21,179 bases of DNA from Bondarzewia mesenterica (Eukaryota > Basidiomycota > Agaricomycetes > Russulales > Bondarzewiaceae). Where the stretch lies: NCBI GenBank assembly GCA_004802705.1, contig SGPL01000561.1, forward strand, positions 1-21,179, in the 5' to 3' direction. The notes beneath the pieces are model-generated. The model worked only from the letters and a program-made list of their open reading frames with translations. It had not been told where the DNA came from and did not search any database. Below, piece by piece: positions 1-11,049 of the stretch (position 1 is its first letter; every line of letters starts with the position of its first letter). The translations under genes and the position numbers were made by a program.

Positions 1-165
1 CAGTTGCCACTGTCAATAAGAAGTACAAGAGATACCTATTATATAAATAGAATGTGGCCACTGCCAAGCAACTAATGCTGACCAACATTCATACTGAGGA
101 ACTGATTATTGCCGACAAGGACTGTGGAATGTCAATGACAATGAAATGTAATATTAGAGAAATAC

Positions 166-2881
166 CTACACTCTACTCTTAAAGGTCTTCATCACAGCCC
201 TTGACTGAGCTTGTATCCTCAGTAGGCTTGAGTCACGGATCTTCCTCGGCCTTGTCATATTAGCGTCGATCACAATCTGGAGGGTTTGAGAATGTCAGTG
301 CTAATACTAAAATTACATATCACCTTATTTCTTCAGTGACATGGCCTTAAACCCTCCAGTTAGTCTCTATCGCTTTGCTTGCTAGAGCTGGCAATAGGCA
401 GTTCATCAGCGAGAACTGTCCACTGCTTCACTGAGCACACACTGAGGTCTTGTGCCTTTGTCAATGCCTTTTTAGAGGGCTTTTTTTTACGAGGTCTAGT
501 TGGCATCTGAGGCTCTAGTTCTGAAACATCCCTTCTATCATCTTCTATGTTCACTTCCTGTCTCATATCCTATGGTATATATAGAATTAATAAATTCTTC
601 ATATAAACTGATGTCCACTTACCTTGTCACCATCAGCAGAATTTACTGCCAGCTCCTGAGATGCAGAAATGGCTTGTGGCAAGTTGACCTCTTGGGCATT
701 TTTTGGCATCTAAATTCAAGCCTTAATCAATATACAGTGCCTTCAGAGACATCAACTTCTACCTTATTAATATCAGTGATGACATCGCTAATCTCCTGAA
801 GGGGTAGAGTCACTGCTTTGTGCTTTTTGGCAGATACATCTCCTTGGTTCTCATCTGTCACCATGTTATTAATTATGACCTGAAATAAATTGACAGTGAA
901 TCAGCCTTGCATATATAATATAATACCTAATCTACCATGTCACTGCCAGTGGCTATCACCATGGGTTTCACCAGTAGAGAGATGACAAGCTTGAGCAATG
1001 CCTAATCTAACCTAGATGCTAGATTTCCACTTGCATTATTTGATGCTCCTGGGCAATTCATCGAAGCTTTCTCTTGATCATCTAACTTGTCTCTCTTCAA
1101 CTCCCTGATCTTCTTGAGCTCAGCATTAGTGGCATTGGTGATGATAGTCGATACCTCCATGGTGAGATCATTACAAGCAACAAAGTTCATACTTATTGTC
1201 AATACATAGATAGTGATATCACTGACATTTTCAGTGATGGTGTCAGGATCTTCCTAGAATTGACTTTGATGGAAGTCATTGAAGAGCATCTTGATAGTGA
1301 GGGCAATTATCCAGAGATTCTGCTTTGGCAGCAAGTCTCCATTCTCATCTATATGGGGGACTTCACCTAGCCATAGTGTCAATTCCTCCTCAGCCTCTAC
1401 TGACATGTGTACTAGTTCTGAGAGATATGAACTATCATATTTTTAATAACACCATACTGGAATTCTGTCACTGGTGGTGAACAGATGATCACTAACTCGA
1501 TATAATTTGAACACAACTAAGTCCTTCTCATCATTTTGAAGGTTCTGCCAGTGCTCAAGGAGCTTCGTCAAGTCATTTCAAATGAGTTTCAATGGCTCTT
1601 TAACAACAAAGTTATCTGGAAAATATTCATTGGTGAGGTACTCTCCTCGCCATTCTCTTAATTCTCTTCAGGGAACAGATCTCTTAGGATTTCCACTGGC
1701 TTCTCCTACATGACCATCAATGGCCATTTTATATCGAGATTAAAATACCTATAGTATGCGATAGTTATCATGGCTCTCACCAAGCCCTTTATCTGCTCAA
1801 GTTTAAAGGCTTTATCCTTCACTAGCTCAAGCAGCAACATCCTACCATCCTTAGCAGTGTCCAACTCTAGGATTGGCTTTCTCCTCTGCCTCTTCTTGGC
1901 ACTTTTCTATATCTTCTCATTCATATTTCTAGTCCCTAAGTGAGACATCAAAATACCAGTATAGTTTATACCAAAGTCAAGTACTGACTGAAAACTTTAA
2001 AGGCATACTCTTCTCATTTCTTTATAATTTTGTCAGTCCCCCATTCTGGCTGGGTCTTTGTGAAGTCTATGGAGCCATTATCCTTATTAAATTCATGACT
2101 GGGTGCATATTTAGATAGAGTTATTGATATCATTATCGACGAGGACACACTTACTGATAAATAATTGTTCTTTCATCTTTCACCACCATCACCAAGAGCA
2201 CAAATACTCTTATATTCAGTTGTCAGTACATCTGCCTAATGAACTCCCTGATGTATTGGTTGATCTTCTCAGTGAGGCTATAAATATATTGATGAGAAGG
2301 TCTTCGCTGAACGGATAAGCACTTACTCCCTTTGCCTTTCTGTTAGTGGCTGGGCAGAGTTCTACTTATCAGCGAGTTGTTGGTACTTATTCATGTCCTC
2401 TTCTAATGTCCTGTCCCTCATTGCTCTTATGCCCTCCTAGTAGTGAGTGATATAGTTTTGGGACTTCTTCTAGATGATCTCATATTGCTCAAGGATGTGG
2501 GCATCGATGTCTTTACATTTAAGAAACTTAAAGACCTCCAGTGAGGTCCATTGGTGAATATATAAAATCTTGTCCTTCTTCTTTATCTTAAGCATTTTTG
2601 CCTCGAAGAACTCATACATAGACTTCAGCTAACATGGTCAGTATGAATAGGTACAAAGGTGATGGAGACACATCATGGACCTTCTGAAGGGCACAGACAT
2701 ATTGTGCATATTTCAGAGGTTGGTGGAGAATCTATTCCTTCAGCCTGTCACTTGTTATCATCAATGTCCATCTGATTTCCATGGACTGCCAGACATTTGG
2801 CTTTGCATTTTGCCAAAAGTCTCAGTTCTTTTCTAGTTCTTTCTTTTCCACCTTACTGAAGGTTGTATTGACAGCATCCAT
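166..2881 (-). pseudogene. Gene A: intron-rich unrecognised ORF, divergent from the TET/JBP-KDZ block
   Basis: I cannot name this gene. The minus strand reads as coding from an ATG at 2881 to a TAG at 166, with scattered stops and at least one frame change. Clear introns (minus strand, GT..AG) lie at 2278-2326, 2099-2154 (donor GTAAGT, acceptor CCCAG), 880-926 (acceptor TTTCAG), 570-622 (donor GTAAGT) and 277-323 (branch ACTGAC, acceptor CTCCAG). Splicing each keeps a sensible frame, for example GDK|DMRQEV across 570-622. Recognisable stretches are KYQQLADKWN-like near 2385, FIRQMY..LNIRVFVLL near 2220-2170, NYF-rich text near 1650, and a basic C-terminus with RPRKKKPSKK (about 475-500) and TRPRKIRDSS (about 240). 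The middle text resembles transposon-linked hypothetical proteins of mushrooms as I remember them, but I cannot verify that. Its divergent position beside TET/JBP and KDZ suggests an element-encoded accessory protein, possibly DNA-binding given the basic tail. That role is inference. Confidence 0.55.
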
Positions 2882-3920
2882 TTTATACAAGTTTGCCAGA
2901 GATGTAGAGTGGAATTTAGATTAGGGTGAGAGTTAGCAGGGAAGAATATAGAAGAGATTGCTTTGAGCCCAGAAAGAAGAAGCTTCATATTTAAATTCAG
3001 ATGACTAAGATGTACTCTTAGGTCTTAGCAACATAGATCATTTAACTACACATCACTTCAGGTGGTGAGAATAACAGTCTCGTCATTCGCTGACATCACC
3101 AGCAGCCTTAGTGAGAAATAATACTCCCTTTTCCCTTGCATTCTGAGAAATCACAACACCATATAAGCCCCAGATAATTGCCCAAGAAACCTGTGTCAAT
3201 CTTATAAAAATAAATTAAAGCAATTGGGTAAGGTCAACACATTTTCTCTCTCTCAACAGTTGTGCTGCTGTTAATAAGTACTGTTATGCATGAGAGGAAC
3301 AGTGGCACATCATCAAATAATTCAGCTCAGCTCACCCTCACTTTATTTAACACAGACCTATTAAATTTGCAATGACCATAAGAAGTAAAAATCCTTGTTT
3401 TTAGACTGAAAACACCCTTTTTATCATTGATGTCAGGTTCATTCATACTAATGGAATGCATACTGAATTCTAACCCATATCCTCAACTACTAACTGCTGA
3501 TGTCCATATGAGATGGCATTATGTGTCAGAATTCTAACTTCATGCATTACACATATTTCATTATTATTTTGCATTATAGAAGAAAAGCAAGAAGTACTCA
3601 TGTTAATAAAGTGGCCAAATATTGCAACCACTGCAGTTGCCAGATCTGACCATGCCTCAGTTTAGAATAACACATAACACAATGATTATTATATATCCTT
3701 CATACTCATCTTTTTGCCTCACCCAGTATTTACTCCAAATTAAAAACACTAAGCTGAGCATAACCTATGAGCCTTTGTATAAATCAATTCTCATGCTCGC
3801 CAAACAAGCGCTACTTGTGCCTCCTTGTGATAGTGCTGGCAATCAAATTTAAAAGACAACTATACTTACTATGCCAGCTCATCACCCTTCCTCCTATCTT
3901 TCTACACTAAAAAGCTAGTC
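2882..3920. other. Divergent spacer between gene A and the TET/JBP relic
   Basis: About 1 kb separates the apparent start of gene A (minus) from the first reliable coding text of the dioxygenase (plus). It is AT-rich. A 76-codon open frame at 3622-3852 runs toward the dioxygenase and might be a decayed 5' exon, but it shows no motif I recognise. A/T runs such as the one near 3205-3220 could serve as core promoter elements, though none is convincing. If the block is one element, this is where a bidirectional promoter would lie. Confidence 0.35.
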
Positions 3921-5241
3921 ATGAGCCAGCCTGACTCCACCAAAGACCAGCAGCTATCACAGTGGATGCTGGGGCTTATAGAGCAGCTTGCTGATCATGT
4001 AGAGCATAATATGCATGAAAAGCTTGCCAGTCAGCAAAAACTCAAAATAGTATCTTCACAAATCACAACATCTCTGCTCTCTGTAGGGCTGCTGTTCAAG
4101 TGTGACATTATGACAGATGTTATCATTATAAAAAATTGCATCCCCAAGTAAGCATATAGAATGTTCCATCAATTTAGAATGCTGAACAGGCTGCAGTCAT
4201 ATTGAATTAAAATCTCTGGTGATACACTAACTGGGTTTATATAGGGGCATGCCAATCTGGTGAGGGTGCCAAAGCTGCACTGGAGAAAAGGTATCCACTA
4301 TTATATCCCAAACCACTACCTATTCATTGCTCACTGGCAATGATCATCGATAAGTACAGCATTATTGTGACCTGGTATCTTCTAGGCATAGTGACTAAAG
4401 AAAAACAAGTGTATATTCACTGAGCAGTCTTCCTACCTTTGCTAATTCTCTCTAAGCTATTATGTGGGTGGTAATGGTAAATGTCTCACTGATGCACCTG
4501 CTGAAGCTAGCAGGCAACTAGAGGTCTGAATCTAATTTTTTTTTACTACTACTGATGCCGATGCCTATACTGGCATAGCTCCTAGCACTGTAGAGAGGTT
4601 AGCAAGATGGTTCGAGTAAGCACACGATGTGAGGGTTTCTCAGTAAATTTCTGCAAGTGTTCTGATAATAATTGCAGTTATCTAAACATAAAATGAGACC
4701 ATCAGTGAGCCTCAAGGATAAGTACTCTGGGTCAGGGTGTCGCCAATGGCTCACCAATTTCATTGAATCAGTAGCCCTACTTAATGCTATTTTAAGCCTC
4801 ATCCATTCTGAATAGTATTACTGTGGATTACAATCTATCAGGAAGCTCTGTGAGATGAACTCCCTTGCTAACATAAGTCACTGATGGCTATCAGTCTTCA
4901 TAAGAGTCTCACTGATTGCTCAGAGGTTGTGTCCTCCACATTAAGATAGCCAAGCAAGACATGAGTGGTATGACTTATTGACTACCATCAGACTTTATAA
5001 AAATGCTGTGTTGAAACTTCTCAGCATCGGCATCACCTTCTAATATAACTCGAGGATGGTAGTCAGGATTTGTGGAAGGGTGTTTGCTCATTCAGTATCA
5101 GAGGTTGATGGCAAGAGGGTTTGCATCACCTCTTTTATGAGAGATAATGTGTATGAGTGGCAAGGGATAAAGCCAGCAGAATGGATGGAATTTGGCACAT
5201 ATGGTATCATTATTAATAGTGAGCAACCATCTAGTGATTGA
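3921..5241 (+). pseudogene. TET/JBP-like 2-oxoglutarate/Fe(II) dioxygenase (5-methylcytosine oxidase family), decayed
   Basis: TET/JBP enzymes oxidise 5-methylcytosine (or thymine in JBP) with Fe(II), 2-oxoglutarate and O2 in the nucleus. The double-stranded beta-helix signature can be read here. The iron-binding HxD is at 4939-4947 as His-stop-Asp, followed in the same frame by HEWYDLLTT and NAVLKL..IGITF. The distal His is at 5089-5091 (FAHSVSEVDG) and the 2OG-binding Arg candidate at 5116-5118 (DGKRVC), followed by FMRDNVYEW. Upstream come LEKRYPLLYPKPLPIHCSL (about 4280-4335), IIVTWYL (about 4362) and WLTNFIESVALLNAIL (about 4748), which match the N-terminal region of fungal TET/JBP-like proteins. 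The N-terminal open stretch 3921-4151 (about 76 residues) is assigned by position and frame context only. Several stops and frameshifts are present, including TAA at 4942-4944 inside HxD, so this copy is dead. It ends about 200 bp before KDZ on the same strand, the arrangement known for fungal KDZ-TET/JBP elements. Confidence 0.8.
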
Positions 5242-5437
5242 TGTTTGTAGGTAGGGCTAGCTCATATTTCCTCGCTAATATAGGTCATGCATTTAGGTTT
5301 TGTAAGTTTGATATTGCTGGACTGGTGAGCTGATATCTTAGGTCCCATCTTATATCATTGCTTACATCATCAATACATATAGAATGTGTCATTTAAGTGA
5401 TCTATTTCTTAATCATTTGCTATCATTTCATAATATC

Positions 5438-8400
5438 ATGAGATCAGATAAGAGGAAGTACATACAATCTAAGGACATACAAGTCATTTATCAATAGAAG
5501 TAGACCAATCATGAAGTCAAGGAGGTTAGGATCACTATCCCTAACCTGCCAGGATGTCCTTCTTCACTGGCGAAGGCTCTATCTGCTCCTGTACCTCTGT
5601 CAATCTATGACCTTGATGTAAACCTCAGCAGATTGACTGAAAATACTCTTATAAGGTGAAAATGAAAGGGCAAGGTTAGTCATTAAACTATGCCTATTGC
5701 TGAGCAAGAATTAAAGAATTGGCAGAGTCAAAATGATTATATGAGAGACTGGCTGCCTAGAATCAGTAAATATCTGGATCACATTCTATCAATGAAATGC
5801 CCAGAGATGGAAAGATATTGTGCCATTTTCAATGCTGTGGAAGGCACCTAGTGGTGCCTTGACTATTCTGACTGGCCGATGTTCTGCACAACATATTGTA
5901 GAGAGTCTCATCAGTGAATGCCTTTTCATCAAATTGAGCAGTAGATAGGGTTCTACTTTACACTGGCCTGGTTGCATCAGGCTGAAGTTACAGTTCATCT
6001 CGGGCATGATAAAGACCCATGCTCCACTGACATGATACTAGCAGCAGGAAGGTCTGACTGGCCAGAAGTCATTGTCAGTAGTGAGGAGGAATGGGAGATA
6101 GAAGATTATCAGGGATTCCTTGTCCTGGATGATGGTTAACAGCCTGCTCCTAAGGTAGATATATTGAGTGCTCCCATCATGACTATTATCGATTGATCAG
6201 GAGTGTATCAAATTAGCATTCACTGATGTTCATGTCGAGGCTCGCCACTAGTGGACATCCAGCTCCTTGACATGGGCTTATACCCAGCAAGCTATAAGGA
6301 TCCAAAGACTGTATTTACTTTTCAAGTCCTTAACAATTTCTTGGTGGATAATCTTGAGTGCAAGACCACAGTGATGAGCTTTTATAGCAAGCTTCACTGA
6401 GTGACCAGCAGTGCATTCTTGCACACAGCGGTGGTGGATAATGAGAGTTTTTAAGTGTGCTTCCCTTTTACTGATGCTTTCATTCTTCAGGACTGATATC
6501 AGGAGCTCCTTCAAGTGTTCTGACAATAGAGGCATCTAAAGCTCAAGAAGTGGCATGAGTTTGAACATCAGCCAGTGAGTACCCTCAGTCCTTGTGATTT
6601 GGCTCTCTTTTGTCTGACATATCTCCAATTAGGATTTAATTTGCTCGATGACTGGTGCAATAATAAAGAGACATACAAAATCCTTCGACAGCTACTGAAT
6701 CAACAAACTCATAGTTTTTATTATCGATGACAGGTGGAAATACATGAGGGGTTTTATAATAGATGGAAACTTCTCGGTGGAACACCTGAAGATAAGGAAC
6801 CCTTGGAATGATATGATTCTCACTGATGAAGCTCAGTACATGGTGAGGGATGCACTGTATAAGCAACATCTCAAAGAGGCTAAAGAGACAAAAGAAGCAA
6901 GTTCATGGACTTCTCGCCAGTCTCACCAAGAGCTCAAGTGTTCACAGAGATCATTTTGCAATAATCATAAGGCAGTGAATTAGGCTAATGCTGACCGACA
7001 TAACCTAGAGGCCACTGACGTCAGTGCCACGCCTGCGCAAGATATGGATGCTTTTATCCCCACTCTGTTGTAGACTTTTAGAAGAGTGAAAGGTGATCAA
7101 GCAAAGCCTCTATCTCCAGACCTTGCTGATCACTGGTGACAAGGAAATGAATATAGATTACTCCTTGAGTGGTGCATTCAAGACCCTCAGTAACATACCT
7201 GAAGCTTTGATCATATATGATATCATGTGTCAGTATGGTGTATATCTTTGCTAACAATTCACCGAGAGCACCTACCTCACCATGCTAAAAGGCTTGAAGA
7301 TCATCAAGGGCATTGGCATATGGCACATTTATGGTCACTAAGACCAGTGCTTTTGCTGTGTCTACTCCAGATTTATCAAAGGTGTGGCACTGATTAATGG
7401 CAAAATTATTAAAATACTTTAGGCACCTCTGGACTAAACCTTAAGCAGCATCTAGACCATGGCCACCTCTCATCGGTGGGAGACATTAGATGCCTATATG
7501 ACTAACTCCAATTGGAAGAAATGGATCTGTATGAGTGAGTGAATCAATTCATTCAACTTCAAATGTAGAAAGCTGCAGAGTTTCTAATCCCATTCATTTG
7601 TAAAAAATATCTGAAGGCCAAAGTGACCTTTGCTGATAGCTAAGAGGCATTCACTGATCTAACATCAGTGACAGATGCTATGCTGATTGCTGAGTGGACA
7701 TTGTAGAAGGAGGCTGCCTTCACTGGCCATGATAGCCACCCAGAACAGTTGAATATATATCTATGATATTACCAAGGTGAAGAGTGAGCAATATCATTCA
7801 GATTCTCTTCCCTCTATTGATCATATTGCAGTGCTAGAGAGGACAGCTTACTAGTTGAATCTCATGAAGTTGGAAAAGGAGAACAGACAAAATTTGCTTT
7901 ATGGTACTGCAGCCTGGCTCTCAACAGAGCTAAAAATCTAAGAAGCATAACATGTTTATTCTGATTGCATTCGCATTAGGTGCTCAAAGTTAGACAGGAT
8001 ATCATTAATGGCTCAAGTTCACTGATTATCTTGCCGAGCATTTGCTGAGGCCTTGTTGGAAATGGAAGATGCTCGATGATGGCTAGAAGCTAGGATTGCT
8101 AAATTTCATCAGGATGTTGTTACCTATGTCAGTGAGATAGAAGACTCTGGAGAATGGCAAGACCTACCAGCAGATGTCCATCTTGATCCTGTTTCAGATG
8201 GTGAGAACAATGCCAGTAAACCAAAAGTAGCTCAGGAAGTTGTCAGTAAGTTGTCAGTGAGACCATTATCACCAAAAAATATCTCTCTCCCTCCCCTCGA
8301 TGTTTAGCCCAATGAAGTGCATGGAAAAGGGACTAAAATATATGGTGAAGCAGGAACTTGAGCTCAAAAAAGGCCAAACTAATAATGTGCTCCATCACAT

Positions 8401-9078
8401 ATAAATTGCTCTCGGCCATAAATTCTTTTTGTTCTGAAACTCCATTTGACAGGTGAAGAGCCAGAGGAAGAAAACTTAGGCCTAAAATAAGGTCACTGCA
8501 TTAGAAGGGAATGTCAAAAAATATACTCAGATCTACTCAGCATGTCGACTCATGATGCTCCATCTCGAGGCAGATAATGACATTTTAATCATGTATAAAG
8601 AGTTAGATCTAGAATATCTAAAGGTGAGCATGGCCATCTCCAACCCTAGCAAGCTGGGGTACAGGAAGATGAGCTTGGCTTGGTTTTGGAATATGGATAG
8701 ATAGAGGAATGTAAATTCACTGATGCTATCAGTGACACTTTTGCTAACACCTTTACGACTACACCGGTGGATACAATACTTACTCTCTTTAGTTTACAAA
8801 GTTCACTGGCTTCATGTAAAGGCCTTTAGGGATAGATGACAAGAGCAAGTCACATTACTTGCCTAGGAGATGAAATAGATGGTTCATTCATTTAAGACCA
8901 AGGCAAATACTTGAGGATCTCTCATAGAGAGCTTTGATGTCAGTGAGTATTTAAGGCATATGCTTATGCAGCCCAGCAATAGGCAATGCGGAATAGATTT
9001 AAACTTCAGGCCACAGATGAATTCAAAAAGGCAAAACTTGAGAGACAATAGGATTTACATATATCTATGACTGGCTAA
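5438..9078 (+). pseudogene. KDZ transposase (CxC2-type zinc cluster + RNase H-fold), near full-length, copy 1
   Basis: A cut-and-paste transposase of the KDZ superfamily. The best start is ATG 5438 (MRSDKRKYIQ), and the end is TAA 9076-9078. In order: a degraded CxC2 cysteine cluster at 5797-5935 (CLDYSDWPMFCTTYCRESH, several Cys lost); HLGHDKDPC near 6000; QLLDMGLYPASYKDPKT..FTFQVLNNF (about 6257-6345); LALFC near 6600; IIDGNFSVEHLKIRNPW (about 6750-6800); CNNHKAVN (about 6956); YDIMCQYGVYL (about 7218); GIGIWHIYGH (about 7310-7338); the HGHQ glutamine as TAA at 7339-7341; GKIIKIL at 7399, where the family has GE..ETLWA; NSNWKKW near 7507; and the family C-terminal text FKTKANT..SLIESFDVSEYL at 8898-8955. 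Introns at 7535-7587 and 7784-7831 are shared with copy 2. A third candidate is 7093-7143. The length fits an intact KDZ gene, but dozens of stops and frameshifts make it a pseudogene. Confidence 0.92.
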
Positions 9079-9290
9079 TGTCTATCAAACCTCTTTTCAA
9101 CTATTCTATTTCCTTCTCCTTCTGCTGAATTGTCTGTTTTGTGATGTCTAATGCTTGTTGAGCCTCGGTGAGGGCCCAATCGACTTCAGAGATAATGTCT
9201 GAAGAAACATTATCTTTGGGTTTGTTAATACATGCACGTACAACAACAGAGCTGAGACTCACCAGACCGACAATATTTCATATGATGGCC
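9065..9290 (-). pseudogene. C-terminal tail of a coiled-coil ORF converging on KDZ copy 1
   Basis: On the minus strand the text DWALTEAQQALDITKQTIQ followed by QKEKEIE.LKRG reads as a Glu/Lys/Gln-rich helical heptad segment and ends at about 9065, overlapping the last bases of KDZ tail to tail. A related segment follows KDZ copy 2 at the same position (20179-20300: RQALTLTESVIKGKQLEIQK). Conservation of frame, place and orientation argues for a real element gene rather than chance. The upstream part is missing here, because copia sequence occupies it beyond about 9300-9500. Function unknown. Confidence 0.5.
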
Positions 9291-9499
9291 ACTATCTCTT
9301 CTGTTATATTTGATACAGGTAGGTTCAGTGGCAGGGTTAGCAACTAAGATGCATGCACCTATCAGTGGACTGCTTGTAGGTCAAGTGTGAAGTCAGAGGT
9401 CAGGACAAGATGAGGATCTGGCAGTAGGCCGGTCTCTACATACTGCTGAAAGGGTAATCTGACAATCACTAGAGCCTGGATTGTTTTACTAGCAAGCTC

Positions 9500-10980
9500 G
9501 AATCTCCCAAGGTATGTTGCAAGTTAACCTTGATGAGAGTAAGAATGAGTCAGAATAATTGTGAGATTGACTTGCTAATTGCTGTAATGCACTATTGTGT
9601 CAATGCTGCAGTGTATCGGAATCACCATTGGCAAGAAAATGAGCAATCATTTGCTAGAATTGGTAGGTACTAGGGAAGTAGTGATCATTAAAATTGGTGC
9701 ATTTAGCTATAATAACCTTCCTGATCATTAGATTATATTATTTCCATCCCTTGTAGCCATCTGGATAGCCAATGAACATGCACTTCTCCATATGAGATCC
9801 CTGCCTCATTTATAGTTCTGCACATGCACATAGGCAGTACATCCCTAGACTCGAAGGTGACTCACATTCAGCTACCCACTATGTCAGGCTTCATAAGGAG
9901 AGGACCATGGAGATCAGAGTGGATGAGTTCAAAGGGATTAGAGAAGCAAGAGTCTGCAGAAGGGAATGGATTGGCATGCAACTTGCCTGCTAGACATGGC
10001 TCGCATATGAGATCTAATTTTATATCAGAGTTGAGTTGTAGGCCAATGACCATGTTTTCTCGCATGAAGCACTGTATCCTTCAATAACCACAGAGAATTT
10101 CTTTTAGTGAGTCAGCTACAGGACAGAAAAAATTGTGACGTAGGGCAGAGACATGAAGAACACTGGAAAATTTGAGTGCTTCAGCCTCTTTCCCTCCAAC
10201 TAATGAAGCAAACACCACACTCTCAATCCCAACTGAAGGAATAATGTCTGGCTTGTAATTCCATAGCCAGTGATGATGGGGAGTCATATAAGACATGGCC
10301 CCTGTGTCTGTATTTGCATTGTCAGTGAACTGCACGATGCTAGAATCAAGCTTAGGGACCTCCTGAACTACGTTGGCCTGAGAGGGTTTGTTCTAAAGTT
10401 GCTGATTGATGCACTTAAAACACCTGTCCTTTGTGTGGCCATTCATGTCACAGAAGTCACACTTGAACTATTGTCTAGATCCCTTTGGCTTCTTTCTGAC
10501 TCTAGGAGTACCAGATGATGCTACAAAGGCCTGAGTGGAATGTGAAGGTAGAAGAGCCACTAGATGATGAGTCCTAGTGATACCCTCATTCTTGAAAGTG
10601 TCCTTGAGTTTAGAGTGAGTGAGATTATTGATGAGATTGAGATAAATTTGTCAAAATCAGTAGATAGAGATCACAGCATCACCACACAGAATCACAGTCT
10701 ACAGGGTGCAGATTCTTCAAAACTCACATAAACTCATAGATCCTTTGAATGAGCAACTGCAAAGACTTGTCCTTCTCCTTCTTGATCAAAAATAAGTTCT
10801 CTAATGCATTAAACTATGATCCAGCCCACTTCTCATTGAAAGTTGACTCCAGCTTCACTCACATCACAATAGGATCATCCTCTAAGCCATCTAAAGCACC
10901 CCCTGCAGCTCTCATCCAAAGTCAAAATTGTCATCCAGACAAGTCTCTACACTACTAACCAGAACTCATAGACCCTTAAA
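9500..10980 (-). mobile_element. Ty1/copia retrotransposon 5' half: gag, protease, pre-integrase, integrase C-part
   Basis: Reading the minus strand from 10980 down gives a gag-like region. A CCHC zinc knuckle follows at 10420-10461 (CDFCDMNGHTKDRC, spacing C-X2-C-X4-H-X4-C). Next is the aspartic protease with active site DTGA at 10297-10308 (DTGAMSYMTPHHHW) and VVGGKE/SLVGGKE-type text. The GAG-pre-integrase domain is at 9868-10065 (CEPCLAGKLHANPFP..FELIHSDLHGPL). It then jumps within about 100 bp to the integrase C-part (HMEKCMFIGYPDGYKGWK, about 9740-9795, then NFNDHYFP near 9680). The integrase catalytic core expected between SDLHGPL and GYPDGYKGW is absent, an apparent deletion of several hundred bases. 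Broken by frameshifts and stops. No flanking LTR was identified. Confidence 0.88.
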
Positions 10981-11049
10981 ACAAAGCCAGCCACTGATCT
11001 CCTTCACCAAAGTGCAACAATTGTGATCATTGAGTGATTTGACAGAGAA

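Noticed and set aside
2124..2318. Plus-strand 64-codon frame with a His-rich run
   Set aside because: It lies antisense to gene A and spans two of its introns (2099-2154 and 2278-2326); the His run is the complement of GATGGTGGTG coding text.
5789..6535. Minus-strand frames of 72 and 85 codons
   Set aside because: They are antisense to the KDZ zinc cluster and N-terminal region, which carry the recognised motifs on the plus strand.
10270..10518. Plus-strand 82-codon frame with several Cys residues
   Set aside because: It is the antisense shadow of the copia gag zinc knuckle and protease, whose minus-strand motifs are unambiguous.
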